From: Microbacterium sp. 2FI
GTDB taxonomy: Bacteria; Actinomycetota; Actinomycetes; Actinomycetales; Microbacteriaceae
DNA length: 32,197 bases
Direction: 5' to 3'
Assembly (NCBI RefSeq): GCF_005502885.1
Contig: NZ_SCMR01000033.1
Coordinates: 1-32,197 of the forward strand
Part shown: positions 21,359 through 29,002 of the stretch, in pieces
Layout: every line of letters starts with the position of its first letter
How positions within the stretch are numbered: position 1 is the first letter of the stretch
Position numbers and translations under genes: made by a program
Notes under the pieces: model-generated
Told to the model about the DNA's origin: nothing
Databases searched by the model: none
The model's input: only the letters and a program-made list of their open reading frames with translations

Positions 21359-22192
21359 ATGGACGACGAAGAGCCGCGCGAGCGCCGGGCCTACTCGATC
21401 GGGATCGCGATCGACTGGTTCTTCTTCGTCTTCGCCGGCCTCGCCGCGATCTGGCTGGCGTATCTGAGCTTCACCGAGACCTTCAAGGTCGGGTGGTGGG
21501 GCATCCCGTTCTTCATCGCATTCTGGGTGCTGCTGGCGTATCTGGTGCTGCCGCGCCTGCACCGAATCCTCACGACGATCTACGTTCCCGACTACTTCAT
21601 CGGCCGCACGCGCACGAGCGACGGACTCCTCGGCGACCCGGTGAACCTAGCATTCCAGGGGAACGGCGACCAGATCGAGCACGTGCTCCGGGCGGCCGGG
21701 TGGACGAAGGCCGACCCCGTCACGCTGTCGTCGTCGTGGCGCATCATCACGTCGACGCTCACGCGCCGCAGCTACCACGAGGCGCCGGTCAGCCCGCTGT
21801 TCCTCTTCGGGCGCCAGCAGGACTTCGCCTACCAGCAGGAGGTCGACGGCAACCCCGCCCAGCGCCACCACGTGCGCTTCTGGCGCTGCCCCGACGACTG
21901 GCTGCTCCCCGGCGGTCGGCGCGTGGACTGGCTCGCCGCCGGCACGTTCGACACGAGCGTGGGGCTGTCGCTGTTCACGCTGCAGGTGACCCATCGCATC
22001 GACGCCGAGACCGACATCGAGCGTGACCACATCGTCCAGACCGTGAGGGATGCCGACCCCCGCGTCTCCGTCGACGTCATCGCCGACTTCGCCACCGGGT
22101 ATCACGCCCGGAACGGCGGAGGCGACAGCATCCGCACCGACGGTGATCTGCCGATCGTGGACGTGCGCGCCGTGGCGGAGGTGACCGCATGA
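21359..22192 (+). CDS. LssY C-terminal domain membrane protein
   Basis: A 277-residue protein. After a charged start, two membrane helices lie at about residues 15-37 and 45-63. From about residue 75 the LssY-C pattern (PF14067-like) is clear: NLAFQGNGDQIEHVLRAAGW, VTLSSSWRIITSTL, the APVSPLFLFGRQQDFAYQQE segment, HHVRFWR, and THRIDAETDIERDHIV. The activity of this domain is not known; it is often found attached to membrane or PAP2 proteins. It begins 10 bases after the hydrolase gene and its stop overlaps the next gene (ATGA), so all three are probably co-transcribed. The function in relation to the hydrolase is unclear. Confidence 0.82.
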   Translation: MDDEEPRERRAYSIGIAIDWFFFVFAGLAAIWLAYLSFTETFKVGWWGIPFFIAFWVLLAYLVLPRLHRILTTIYVPDYFIGRTRTSDGLLGDPVNLAFQGNGDQIEHVLRAAGWTKADPVTLSSSWRIITSTLTRRSYHEAPVSPLFLFGRQQDFAYQQEVDGNPAQRHHVRFWRCPDDWLLPGGRRVDWLAAGTFDTSVGLSLFTLQVTHRIDAETDIERDHIVQTVRDADPRVSVDVIADFATGYHARNGGGDSIRTDGDLPIVDVRAVAEVTA

Positions 22193-22719
22193 GCGCCGGG
22201 GCGGGCGGGCCCACGCCGAACAAGCGCCCGGCGTTCGAGCCCGCGGCGCGGCTGCTCAAGCCCGTCGCGTACGACCCCGAGATGCGTCGGCCGATCTCCA
22301 CGGTCGCCGGCGTCGTGCTGGTTCTGCTGCGGGTCGTCGCGGGCGTGCTCGTGCTCGTGGGCATCGCCGCGGGCTGGAGCGACATGCTGGCCGATCCCGA
22401 CACGGTGCTCGAGGGCTTCGACCCCACGGCTGAAGGGGAGCAGGCTGCGCTCTGGTTCGTGCTGGCCACCGGTGCCACGGTGCTGCTCATCGACCTGCTG
22501 CTGGCGGTGCTGACCTACCGCGGCCGCAACTGGTCGCGCGTGGTGCTCATGCTCATCGCGGTCGTCTCGATCAGCTCGATCTTCGTCGCGTGGTGGGTGC
22601 AGGGGCAGGAGATCACGCTCGAGGGGGCGTTCCTCTCGCTGAGCCTCGACATCCTGCTGCTGTTGGCGCTGTCGAGCCGAAGCGCCGCGGCCTACGCGCG
22701 TCGCAACGAGAGGCGCTGA
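22189..22719 (+). CDS. Four-helix membrane protein, unknown function
   Basis: A 176-residue protein with a basic N-terminal tail of about 35 residues and four hydrophobic helices, roughly at 40-62, 84-105, 113-133 and 143-163, followed by an Arg-rich end. A short loop after helix 1 (SDMLADPDTVLEGFDPTAEGEQ) is acidic. I recognise no family motif. The ATG overlaps the stop of the LssY-C gene (ATGA), so translation is coupled and the two may form a membrane complex. Confidence 0.75.
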   Translation: MSAGAGGPTPNKRPAFEPAARLLKPVAYDPEMRRPISTVAGVVLVLLRVVAGVLVLVGIAAGWSDMLADPDTVLEGFDPTAEGEQAALWFVLATGATVLLIDLLLAVLTYRGRNWSRVVLMLIAVVSISSIFVAWWVQGQEITLEGAFLSLSLDILLLLALSSRSAAAYARRNERR

Positions 22720-22741
22720 GCCCGCCGGTCGCGGGTGGCAT

Positions 22742-22747
22742 TAGCCT
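22742..22747 (+). promoter_or_regulatory. -10 box, J-domain gene
   Basis: TAGCCT predicts a start near 22754 and a leader of about 37 bases that ends with a strong SD, GAGGAGGG (22780-22787), before GTG 22791. Confidence 0.45.
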
Positions 22748-22790
22748 GTAATCGCCGCAGCCGCGGTGATGGAGCCTTCGAGGAGGGCAC

Positions 22791-23729
22791 GTGTTCGACA
22801 GCCCGCTGTCCGCCTCGGCGTATGACGTGCTGGCGGTCGACCCGGGCGTCGACGAGGAGTCGCTGCGACGGGCCTACCGCCTCCGGCTGCGCCAGACCCA
22901 CCCCGACACCGGAGGAGATGCGGCCGTCTTCATCCAGGTGCAGCGGGCGTGGGAACTCGTCGGCACCCCCGATGCGCGGGCAGCCTATGACCGCGGGCAC
23001 GGATTCGGGGCGGCATCCGCTCCGTCGTTCGCGGCCGATGCGCCCGGGTGGCGCCCGCCGCGCGCGAGCGCGGACACGCGACCTCGCGCGCGCTCGTACG
23101 GGCACCCCGGCGGCTGGCGCCGCGAACGCTACCTCGACCTCATCCGCGAGTGGGCCGGGCGCGGTGTCACCCTGGGAGACCCGTACGACCCCGCGCTCGT
23201 GCGCACCGCACCCCACCACCTGCGGCGCCTGCTCGCCGACGCGCTCGCCGAAGAGGCGACGGCCCGCATCGTCGCCGACCTCGGCATGGGCTACACGGTG
23301 TGGCATGACGTGGCCGCAGCGGGTCGGGATTCAGGCTCCGACGCCAAGATCGACCACATCGTGCTCGGTCCCAGCGGGCTGTACGGCATCCTGTCCGAGG
23401 ATTTCGGCGGCCCGGTGCGCGTGCGCCGCGGCGACCTCATCGGCGACGGGGTCACCGGAGCGCCCGTCGGCGAACTGGTGGCGCGCATGCGGGGGCTCGC
23501 CCGCGCAGCCGGCGTGCGCTTCAGCGGAGCGATCGCCGTGCTTCCCGACGACGACGTGCTGCAGGCGATCGACGAGATCGGCAAGGTGCGCGGAACGCCG
23601 GTCGCGATCGTCGGGCGCAGCGCGCTGTCGACGGTGCTGCGGCGCGGAATCACGGGCGTCCGCTCCATCGGCGGCAACGAGGTCTTCGACGTGCGCACCC
23701 GCCTGCAGCAGGCCGTCCGCTTCGCCTGA
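22791..23729 (+). CDS. J-domain protein with NERD-like C-terminal domain
   Basis: A 312-residue protein. Residues about 9-68 form a DnaJ J-domain with the HPD motif at 37-39 (RQTHPDTGGD), which stimulates Hsp70 ATPase. After a Pro/Arg-rich linker, residues about 150-270 look like a nuclease-related NERD domain: EEATARIVADLGMGYTVWHDV, then IDHIVLGPSGLYGI (D188), where NERD proteins normally continue with E-x-K. Here the aligned positions read ILSEDFGG, so the Glu and Lys of the putative active site are absent, and nuclease activity is unlikely. No dnaK, grpE or zinc-finger DnaJ region is present, so it is not the housekeeping DnaJ. It has its own promoter and strong SD. Confidence 0.8.
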   Translation: MFDSPLSASAYDVLAVDPGVDEESLRRAYRLRLRQTHPDTGGDAAVFIQVQRAWELVGTPDARAAYDRGHGFGAASAPSFAADAPGWRPPRASADTRPRARSYGHPGGWRRERYLDLIREWAGRGVTLGDPYDPALVRTAPHHLRRLLADALAEEATARIVADLGMGYTVWHDVAAAGRDSGSDAKIDHIVLGPSGLYGILSEDFGGPVRVRRGDLIGDGVTGAPVGELVARMRGLARAAGVRFSGAIAVLPDDDVLQAIDEIGKVRGTPVAIVGRSALSTVLRRGITGVRSIGGNEVFDVRTRLQQAVRFA

Positions 23730-23775
23730 CTCCTGGCTTGCCGGCGGTTGTGCCTCGGCGTCCCATCCGCGAGAC

Positions 23776-23820
23776 GACGCAGATTGCTCTCTGACCGCGC
23801 TGCGCACAGCAATCTGCGTC
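23776..23820. repeat. REP-like inverted repeat, copy 1
   Basis: GACGCAGATTGCT (23776-23788) pairs perfectly with AGCAATCTGCGTC (23808-23820) around a 19-base loop. It is preceded by CGCGAGAC on the left. It lies 5' of the DUF559 gene and is in opposite orientation to copies 2 and 3. The 283-base gap 23730-24012 holds this and copy 2 and no gene. Confidence 0.8.
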
Positions 23821-23857
23821 TTCTGGCACATGTGGGTCGGAGCCCCCATGGTCGAAG

Positions 23858-23904
23858 CGACGCAGATTGCACTGTGAACTACCGTCGCACTGCATTCTGC
23901 GTCG
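23858..23904. repeat. REP-like inverted repeat, copy 2
   Basis: CGACGCAGATTGCACTG (23858-23874) pairs with CACTGCATTCTGCGTCG (23888-23904) at 15 of 17 positions around a 13-base loop. It is followed by TCTCGG on the right. It shares the CGACGCAGATTGC core with copy 1. Confidence 0.8.
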
Positions 23905-24012
23905 TCTCGGTGCTCGGAGGGCGGCTCCTCCACACGCGGCAAGGCGGCGGAAGTTGTCCACCGACGCCGGCGCAGAGCGCGTGAGGGCGGTGCGCCGAGT
24001 GGATGGTGGGGG

Positions 24013-24924
24013 ATGCCGCGACCTCGCCCGCTTCCGCCCGCGCTCGCCGGTCGGCCGTTCACCGTCGCCGAGGGGCGAGCCCAGGGGCTGACGCCCGGGC
24101 GGCTACGGGGCGCCGACCTCGCGCATCCGTTCCATGGCGTGCGCGCAGACGCGGCACCGACGACCCACCTCGAAGCGTGCCGCGCATATGCGCCGCTCAT
24201 GCGGCCGCACGACCACCTCAGCCACGACTCGGCATTGAGGGTGCATGGCGTCGCGTTGCCCAGGCGGCTCGACGGCGGGCCGGTTCACGTGACGGCGGTG
24301 CTTCCGGCAGGGCGTCCGCGCGGGGTCGGCGTTCGTGGGCACGCAGTCGCCCCCGAGCGCGCGCGGGTGGTGACGGTGGGGAGCATCCGCGTGTCGCACC
24401 CGGTGCAGGCATGGTGCGAATCGGCGACCGCACTCACGCTGCCCGAACTGGTCGCCGTCGGCGACGGCCTCGTGCGGCGCACGCGACCGCTCGTCAGGAT
24501 GAGCGACCTCGCAGACGACGTCGCCGCGTGGCGCGGCCGGCGCGGCTGCGCCGCGCTCGCCGAAGCGCTCGCGCTCATCCGCCCGCGCACGGATTCGTGG
24601 GAAGAGACGCTGCTGCGGCTTGACCTCGCCGCCGCGAGGCTGCCCGACCCCGAGGTCAACGGCGAGATCCGAGGGCCGGCGGGGGAGTTCATCGCCTACG
24701 GTGACCTGGTCTACCGGCGGTACAGGGTGCTCGCCGAGTACGACGGCGAGCAGCACCGTCTCGACAGCCGGCAATACGCCCGCGACATCGCGCGGCTCGA
24801 CGACCTGGCCCGCTGCGGGTGGCGGGTCGTGCGGTTCACGAGGCACCACCGCGGCGCAGCGCGCGCTGAGCGGATCGAGACCGTGCGCTCCGCCCTGCTG
24901 AGCCGCGGATGGCGCGCCGATTGA
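24013..24924 (+). CDS. DUF559 / Vsr-like endonuclease domain protein
   Basis: A 303-residue protein common in actinobacteria. The N-terminal part (about 10-45, FTVAEGRAQGLTPGRLRGADLAHPFHGVRA) looks like the AbiEi-antitoxin-type winged helix, followed by a poorly conserved middle. The C-terminal DUF559 domain (about 190-295) has restriction-endonuclease-like residues: E197/E198 in SWEETLLRL, D231 in YGDLVY, and E242-Y-D244-G-E-Q-H248 with R and D in the following RQYARDIARLDDLARCGWRVVRFT. These fit a PD-(D/E)xK-like site; the target is unknown. The ATG at 24013 follows GGTGGGGG. It is a solo gene with three related inverted repeats in its flanks, and no other restriction or toxin gene nearby. 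Confidence 0.82.
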   Translation: MPRPRPLPPALAGRPFTVAEGRAQGLTPGRLRGADLAHPFHGVRADAAPTTHLEACRAYAPLMRPHDHLSHDSALRVHGVALPRRLDGGPVHVTAVLPAGRPRGVGVRGHAVAPERARVVTVGSIRVSHPVQAWCESATALTLPELVAVGDGLVRRTRPLVRMSDLADDVAAWRGRRGCAALAEALALIRPRTDSWEETLLRLDLAAARLPDPEVNGEIRGPAGEFIAYGDLVYRRYRVLAEYDGEQHRLDSRQYARDIARLDDLARCGWRVVRFTRHHRGAARAERIETVRSALLSRGWRAD

Positions 24925-24932
24925 GCGCGACG

Positions 24933-24979
24933 CGACGCAGAGTGCGGCATCCGTCCGCCGAAGCCGACATTCCGCGTCG
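24933..24979. repeat. REP-like inverted repeat, copy 3 (3' of DUF559 gene)
   Basis: CGACGCAGAGTGCGGC (24933-24948) pairs imperfectly with GCCGACATTCCGCGTCG (24963-24979): one bulge and two mismatches. The right flank TCTCGG is as in copy 2. It starts only nine bases after the DUF559 stop. Confidence 0.7.
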
Positions 24980-25064
24980 TCTCGGCGGCAGGCCGACGCG
25001 GAGGTTGACGCCGGGATTCGCTGAGGGCGTACGGATGCGTTGGCGGCGTGTCGGAGGTTGGTCG

Positions 25065-25070
25065 TAGCCT
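25065..25070 (+). promoter_or_regulatory. -10 box, ABC exporter operon
   Basis: TAGCCT predicts a start near 25077; TTGGCG at 25040-25045 is a possible -35 with a 19-base spacer. The resulting leader of about 72 bases holds a hairpin. Confidence 0.45.
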
Positions 25071-25085
25071 GTAGGGGCTCCAGAC

Positions 25086-25107
25086 GGATGCCGAGGAACC
25101 GGCATCC
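25086..25107 (+). promoter_or_regulatory. Leader hairpin of ABC exporter operon
   Basis: GGATGCCG (25086-25093) pairs perfectly with CGGCATCC (25100-25107) around AGGAAC. The arms are nearly the same as those of the glyS leader hairpin. Confidence 0.45.
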
Positions 25108-25148
25108 CGATCTGTTGAGCGACAATCCCAGAACTCATCGGAGACCCA

Positions 25149-26876
25149 GTGCTCGGCAAACTCCTCATCCGGTACCTCAAGCCCTATCGCTGGCTGCTGC
25201 TCGCGCTGCTGGTCTTCCAGATCATCTCCGCCGTCGCGACGCTGTATCTGCCGCGACTGAACGCCGACATCATCGACCAGGGCGTCTCGCAGGGCGATGT
25301 CGAGTACATCTGGTCGACGGGCGCGACGATGCTCGCGATCTCGTTCGGGCAGATCGTCGCGGCGATCATCGCCACCTACTTCGCCGCGCGCGCGTCGATG
25401 GCGGCGGGCCGCGACATGCGGCGCGACATCTACGAGAAGGTGAGCGCGTTCTCTGAGCGCGAAGTCTCGGCCTTCGGGCCCGGCTCGCTGATCACGCGCA
25501 ACACGAACGACGTCCAGCAGGTGCAGATGCTCGCCATGATGGGCTCGACGATGCTCGTCACCGCGCCGCTGCTCGCCATCGGCGGAGTGATCATGGCGCT
25601 GCGCCAAGATCTGGGCCTCGGGTGGCTCATCGCCGTCGCCGTTCCGCTGCTGCTGGTGATGGTGCTGCTGGTGGTCAGCCGCATGGTGCCGCTGTTCCGC
25701 GCGTTCCAGAAGAAGCTCGACGCGGTCAACCGTATCCTGCGCGAGCAGCTCACGGGTGTGCGCGTCGTCCGGGCATTCGTTCGCGAAGACATCGAAGAAG
25801 AGCGGTTCGGCGCCGCCAACACCGACATCATGGTGGTCGGCCGCAAGGTCGGGTCCCTCTTCGTGCTCCTGTTCCCGCTGGCGATGCTGGTGCTCAACGT
25901 CACCATCGTCGGCGTGATCTGGTTCGGCGGCATCGAAGTCGACGAGGGCAGCATCGAGATCGGCACCCTGTTCGCGTTCATGCAGTACATCGCCCAGATC
26001 CTCATGGGCGTGCTCATGGCGAGCTTCATGGTGATCATGATTCCGCGCGCCGCCGTGTCGGCCGAGCGCATCGGCGAGGTGCTCGCGAGCGAGTCGACGC
26101 TGGTGCGCGCGGAGCGTCCCCTGACGGAGTTCCCGGCGCGCGGCGCCGTGGAGTTCCGCGACGCGGAGTTCACGTACCCCGGTGCTGAGCAGCCGGTGCT
26201 CCAGAACATCACCTTCGACGCGGCGCCCGGCGAGACGATCGCCGTGGTCGGCTCGACCGGTGCCGGAAAGTCGACGCTCATCTCGCTGATCCCGCGCCTG
26301 TTCGATGTGACCGGCGGTGCCGTGCTCGTGGGCGGTGTGGACGTGCGTGAGGCCGACCTCGATGTGCTGTGGAAGGGCATCGGCCTGGTTCCCCAGCGCC
26401 CGTTCCTGTTCTCGGGAACCGTCGCGTCGAACCTCCGCTTCGGGCGCGAGGAGGCGACCGACGAGGAGCTCTGGGCGGCGCTGGAGATCGCGCAGGGTCG
26501 CGACTTCGTCGAGCAGATGGAGGGTCAGCTCGAGGCCCGCATCGCGCAGGGCGGCACGAACGTGTCGGGCGGGCAGCGCCAGCGACTGGCGATCGCCCGG
26601 GCGATCGTGCACCAGCCCGACATCCTGGTGTTCGACGACTCGTTCTCGGCGCTCGATCTGACCACTGACGCGAGACTGCGGCAGGCGCTCTGGCGAGAAC
26701 TGCCGCACGTGACCAAGATCGTCGTCGCCCAGCGCGTCTCGACGATCACCGGGGCCGACCGCATCGTCGTCCTCGAAGACGGCCGCATGGTCGGGATCGG
26801 AACCCACGAAGAGTTGATCGAGTCCAGTACCACCTATCGAGAGATCGTCGACTCGCAGCTGGCGGTGCAGGCATGA
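25149..26876 (+). CDS. ABC exporter half, degenerate ATP-site subunit
   Basis: A 575-residue half-transporter: six membrane helices in residues 1-320 and an ATPase domain in 335-575. Walker A GSTGAGKST (368-376), signature VSGGQRQ (472-478) and Walker B LVFDDSFSALD are present, but the catalytic Glu is replaced by Asp (D497) and the switch His by Gln (Q528 in VVAQRVST). This is the pattern of the non-catalytic member of heterodimeric exporters (BmrC/D, TM287/288, TmrAB type); those export drugs or peptides. Here the substrate is unknown. GTG 25149 has GGAG at SD distance. The stop overlaps the next gene (ATGA), which encodes the partner. Confidence 0.92.
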   Translation: MLGKLLIRYLKPYRWLLLALLVFQIISAVATLYLPRLNADIIDQGVSQGDVEYIWSTGATMLAISFGQIVAAIIATYFAARASMAAGRDMRRDIYEKVSAFSEREVSAFGPGSLITRNTNDVQQVQMLAMMGSTMLVTAPLLAIGGVIMALRQDLGLGWLIAVAVPLLLVMVLLVVSRMVPLFRAFQKKLDAVNRILREQLTGVRVVRAFVREDIEEERFGAANTDIMVVGRKVGSLFVLLFPLAMLVLNVTIVGVIWFGGIEVDEGSIEIGTLFAFMQYIAQILMGVLMASFMVIMIPRAAVSAERIGEVLASESTLVRAERPLTEFPARGAVEFRDAEFTYPGAEQPVLQNITFDAAPGETIAVVGSTGAGKSTLISLIPRLFDVTGGAVLVGGVDVREADLDVLWKGIGLVPQRPFLFSGTVASNLRFGREEATDEELWAALEIAQGRDFVEQMEGQLEARIAQGGTNVSGGQRQRLAIARAIVHQPDILVFDDSFSALDLTTDARLRQALWRELPHVTKIVVAQRVSTITGADRIVVLEDGRMVGIGTHEELIESSTTYREIVDSQLAVQA

Positions 26877-28936
26877 GCGCCCCCGACACCCTGACCGAGG
26901 AAGAGCGGCTCGAGCTCGAGCTCGCCGAGCAGGCGCGACAGAACTCCGGCGACTGGGACAGCGTCAAGCCCGGCAAGGCGGCGAACTTCGGCAAGAGCTT
27001 CGCGCGACTCCTCGGGCTGCTCAAGCCCCACGCGGTGGCCTTCACGATCGTGTCGTTCCTCGGCGCGATCGGCGTGTTCCTCGCGGTGATCGCCCCGAAG
27101 GTGCTCGGCGAGGCGACCAACCTCATCTTCGAGGGCGCCGTCTCGGCAGGGCTCGCGGCGCAGTTCCCCGCGGGCACGCCGAAGGATGACGTCGTCGCGG
27201 CGCTCGAAGCGGCCGGCGAGACCGAGTTCGCCAACATCATCGGCGCGATGAATGACTTCTCCGTCGGCGCGGGCGTCGACTTCGACGCCCTGCGCACGGT
27301 GATCGTCGCCGTGCTCGCGATCTACGTCGCCTCGTCGTTCCTCAGCTGGATCCAGGGCTACGTCATCAACATCATCATGGTGCGCACGATGTGGCGTCTG
27401 CGTCAGGACGTCGAGGTGAAGATCAACCGCCTGCCGCTGTCGTACTTCGACAAGGTGCAGCGCGGCGACCTCATCTCACGCGTCACCAACGACATCGACA
27501 ACATCACGCAGACCATGCAGCAGTCGCTGTCGTCGGCGCTGACCGCGGTGCTGACGGTCATCGGCGTGCTCTTCATGATGTTCTCGATCTCGTGGCAGCT
27601 GGCGCTCGTCGCCCTGGTATCGCTGCCCCTGATGGCGATCATCTTCGGGGTCATCGGTCCCAAGTCGCAGAAGGCCTTCGGCATCCAATGGCGAAAGGTC
27701 GGACTCCTCAACGCCCGCGTCGAGGAGTCGTTCTCGGGGCACGCCCTCGTCAAGGTCTACGGGCGTGAGCGCGACTCGCGCGAGAAGTTCGAGATCGAGA
27801 ACGAAGAGCTGTACCAGGCGAGCTTCCGCGCCCAGTTCCTCTCGAACGTGATCATGCCGGGCATGACCTTCATCGGAAACCTCACCTACGTCGGCATCGC
27901 CGTGCTCGGTGGCGTGATGGTCGCCGGCGGACAGCTGCGCCTCGGCGACGTGCAGGCCTTCATCCAGTACTCGCAGCAGTTCACCCAGCCGCTGTCGCAG
28001 CTGGGCGGCATGGCCGCCATCGTGCAGTCGGGCACGGCGTCCGCCGAGCGCGTCTTCGAGCTGCTGGATGCCGATGAGCAGGAGCCCGATGCCCTCGACG
28101 CGCCGAAGCCGGTCGACGGCCGCGGAGTCATCGAGTTCGAGAACGTGCGCTTCGCCTACACGCCCGAGCGGCCGCTGATCTCCGACCTGTCGTTCCGGGT
28201 CGAGCCCGGCCAGACGGTCGCGATCGTGGGTCCGACCGGCGCCGGCAAGACGACGCTCGTGAACCTCATCATGCGCTTCTACGAGCTCGACGGCGGGCGG
28301 ATCCTGCTCGACGGACAGAACATCGCCGAGCTCACCCGCGACGACGTGCGCTCGCGCACCGGCATGGTGCTGCAGGATCCGTGGCTGTTCGCCGGCACGA
28401 TCCGCGAGAACATCCGCTACGGGCGCGAGTCGGCGACGGACGACGAGGTGATGGATGCCGCGAAGGCGACCCGCGTCGATCGCTTCGTGCACTCGCTGCC
28501 CGACGGCTACGACACAGTGCTCGACGAGGATGCCTCCAACGTCTCGGCCGGTGAGAAGCAGCTCATCACGATCGCGCGCGCCTTCGTCGCGCAGCCTTCG
28601 GTGCTGATCCTCGACGAGGCGACGTCGTCGGTCGACACGCGCACCGAGCTGCTGCTGCAGCACGCGATGGCCGCGCTCCGCGAAGGACGCACGTCGTTCG
28701 TGATCGCGCACCGCCTCTCGACGATCCGCGACGCCGACCTCATCCTGGTGATGGAGCACGGCGACATCGTCGAGAAGGGCTCGCACGACGAGCTCATCGC
28801 CGCGCGGGGCGCGTACTGGCGGCTGTACCAGTCGCAGTTCGAGCAGGCGGCCACCGACCTCGACGCCGAGCCCGACGCGACGGGGGCTGTCGAGACGATC
28901 ACCGACGCCGACGAGGCCGAGGTCACGGCGTCCTAG
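26873..28936 (+). CDS. ABC exporter half, catalytic ATP-site subunit
   Basis: A 687-residue half-transporter. A charged N-terminal extension of about 40 residues precedes the first helix; an insertion of about 60 residues (FEGAVSAGLAAQF...NDFSVGAGVDFD) lies between helices 1 and 2, on the outer face. The ATPase domain (about 420-660) has Walker A GPTGAGKTT (453-461), Walker B LILDEATSSVD with catalytic E582, and H613 in IAHRLST. Its signature deviates: VSAGEKQ (557-563) instead of SGGQ. Canonical chemistry therefore occurs between its own Walker motifs and the partner's SGGQ, and the other site pairs two degenerate halves. The tail is acidic. A perfect 16-bp terminator stem follows. Confidence 0.92.
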   Translation: MSAPDTLTEEERLELELAEQARQNSGDWDSVKPGKAANFGKSFARLLGLLKPHAVAFTIVSFLGAIGVFLAVIAPKVLGEATNLIFEGAVSAGLAAQFPAGTPKDDVVAALEAAGETEFANIIGAMNDFSVGAGVDFDALRTVIVAVLAIYVASSFLSWIQGYVINIIMVRTMWRLRQDVEVKINRLPLSYFDKVQRGDLISRVTNDIDNITQTMQQSLSSALTAVLTVIGVLFMMFSISWQLALVALVSLPLMAIIFGVIGPKSQKAFGIQWRKVGLLNARVEESFSGHALVKVYGRERDSREKFEIENEELYQASFRAQFLSNVIMPGMTFIGNLTYVGIAVLGGVMVAGGQLRLGDVQAFIQYSQQFTQPLSQLGGMAAIVQSGTASAERVFELLDADEQEPDALDAPKPVDGRGVIEFENVRFAYTPERPLISDLSFRVEPGQTVAIVGPTGAGKTTLVNLIMRFYELDGGRILLDGQNIAELTRDDVRSRTGMVLQDPWLFAGTIRENIRYGRESATDDEVMDAAKATRVDRFVHSLPDGYDTVLDEDASNVSAGEKQLITIARAFVAQPSVLILDEATSSVDTRTELLLQHAMAALREGRTSFVIAHRLSTIRDADLILVMEHGDIVEKGSHDELIAARGAYWRLYQSQFEQAATDLDAEPDATGAVETITDADEAEVTAS

Positions 28937-28954
28937 CGAGACAGAGAGCCGTGC

Positions 28955-28991
28955 GGCGGGGTGGGACCGGGAAGACCGGTCCCACCCCGCC
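28955..28991. terminator. Strong shared terminator stem
   Basis: GGCGGGGTGGGACCGG (28955-28970) pairs perfectly over 16 bp with CCGGTCCCACCCCGCC (28976-28991) around GAAGA. It sits between the convergent ABC exporter and alkyl sulfatase genes, so it can serve both. There is only a weak T-rich tail on the plus side (GTTGTTGCT). Confidence 0.75.
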
Positions 28992-29002
28992 GTCCGTTGT
29001 TG

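Noticed and set aside
23954..23962. TTGTCCACC as a DnaA box and possible origin
   Set aside because: A single 8-of-9 match to the high-GC DnaA box, with no cluster, no dnaA/dnaN and no AT-rich stretch.
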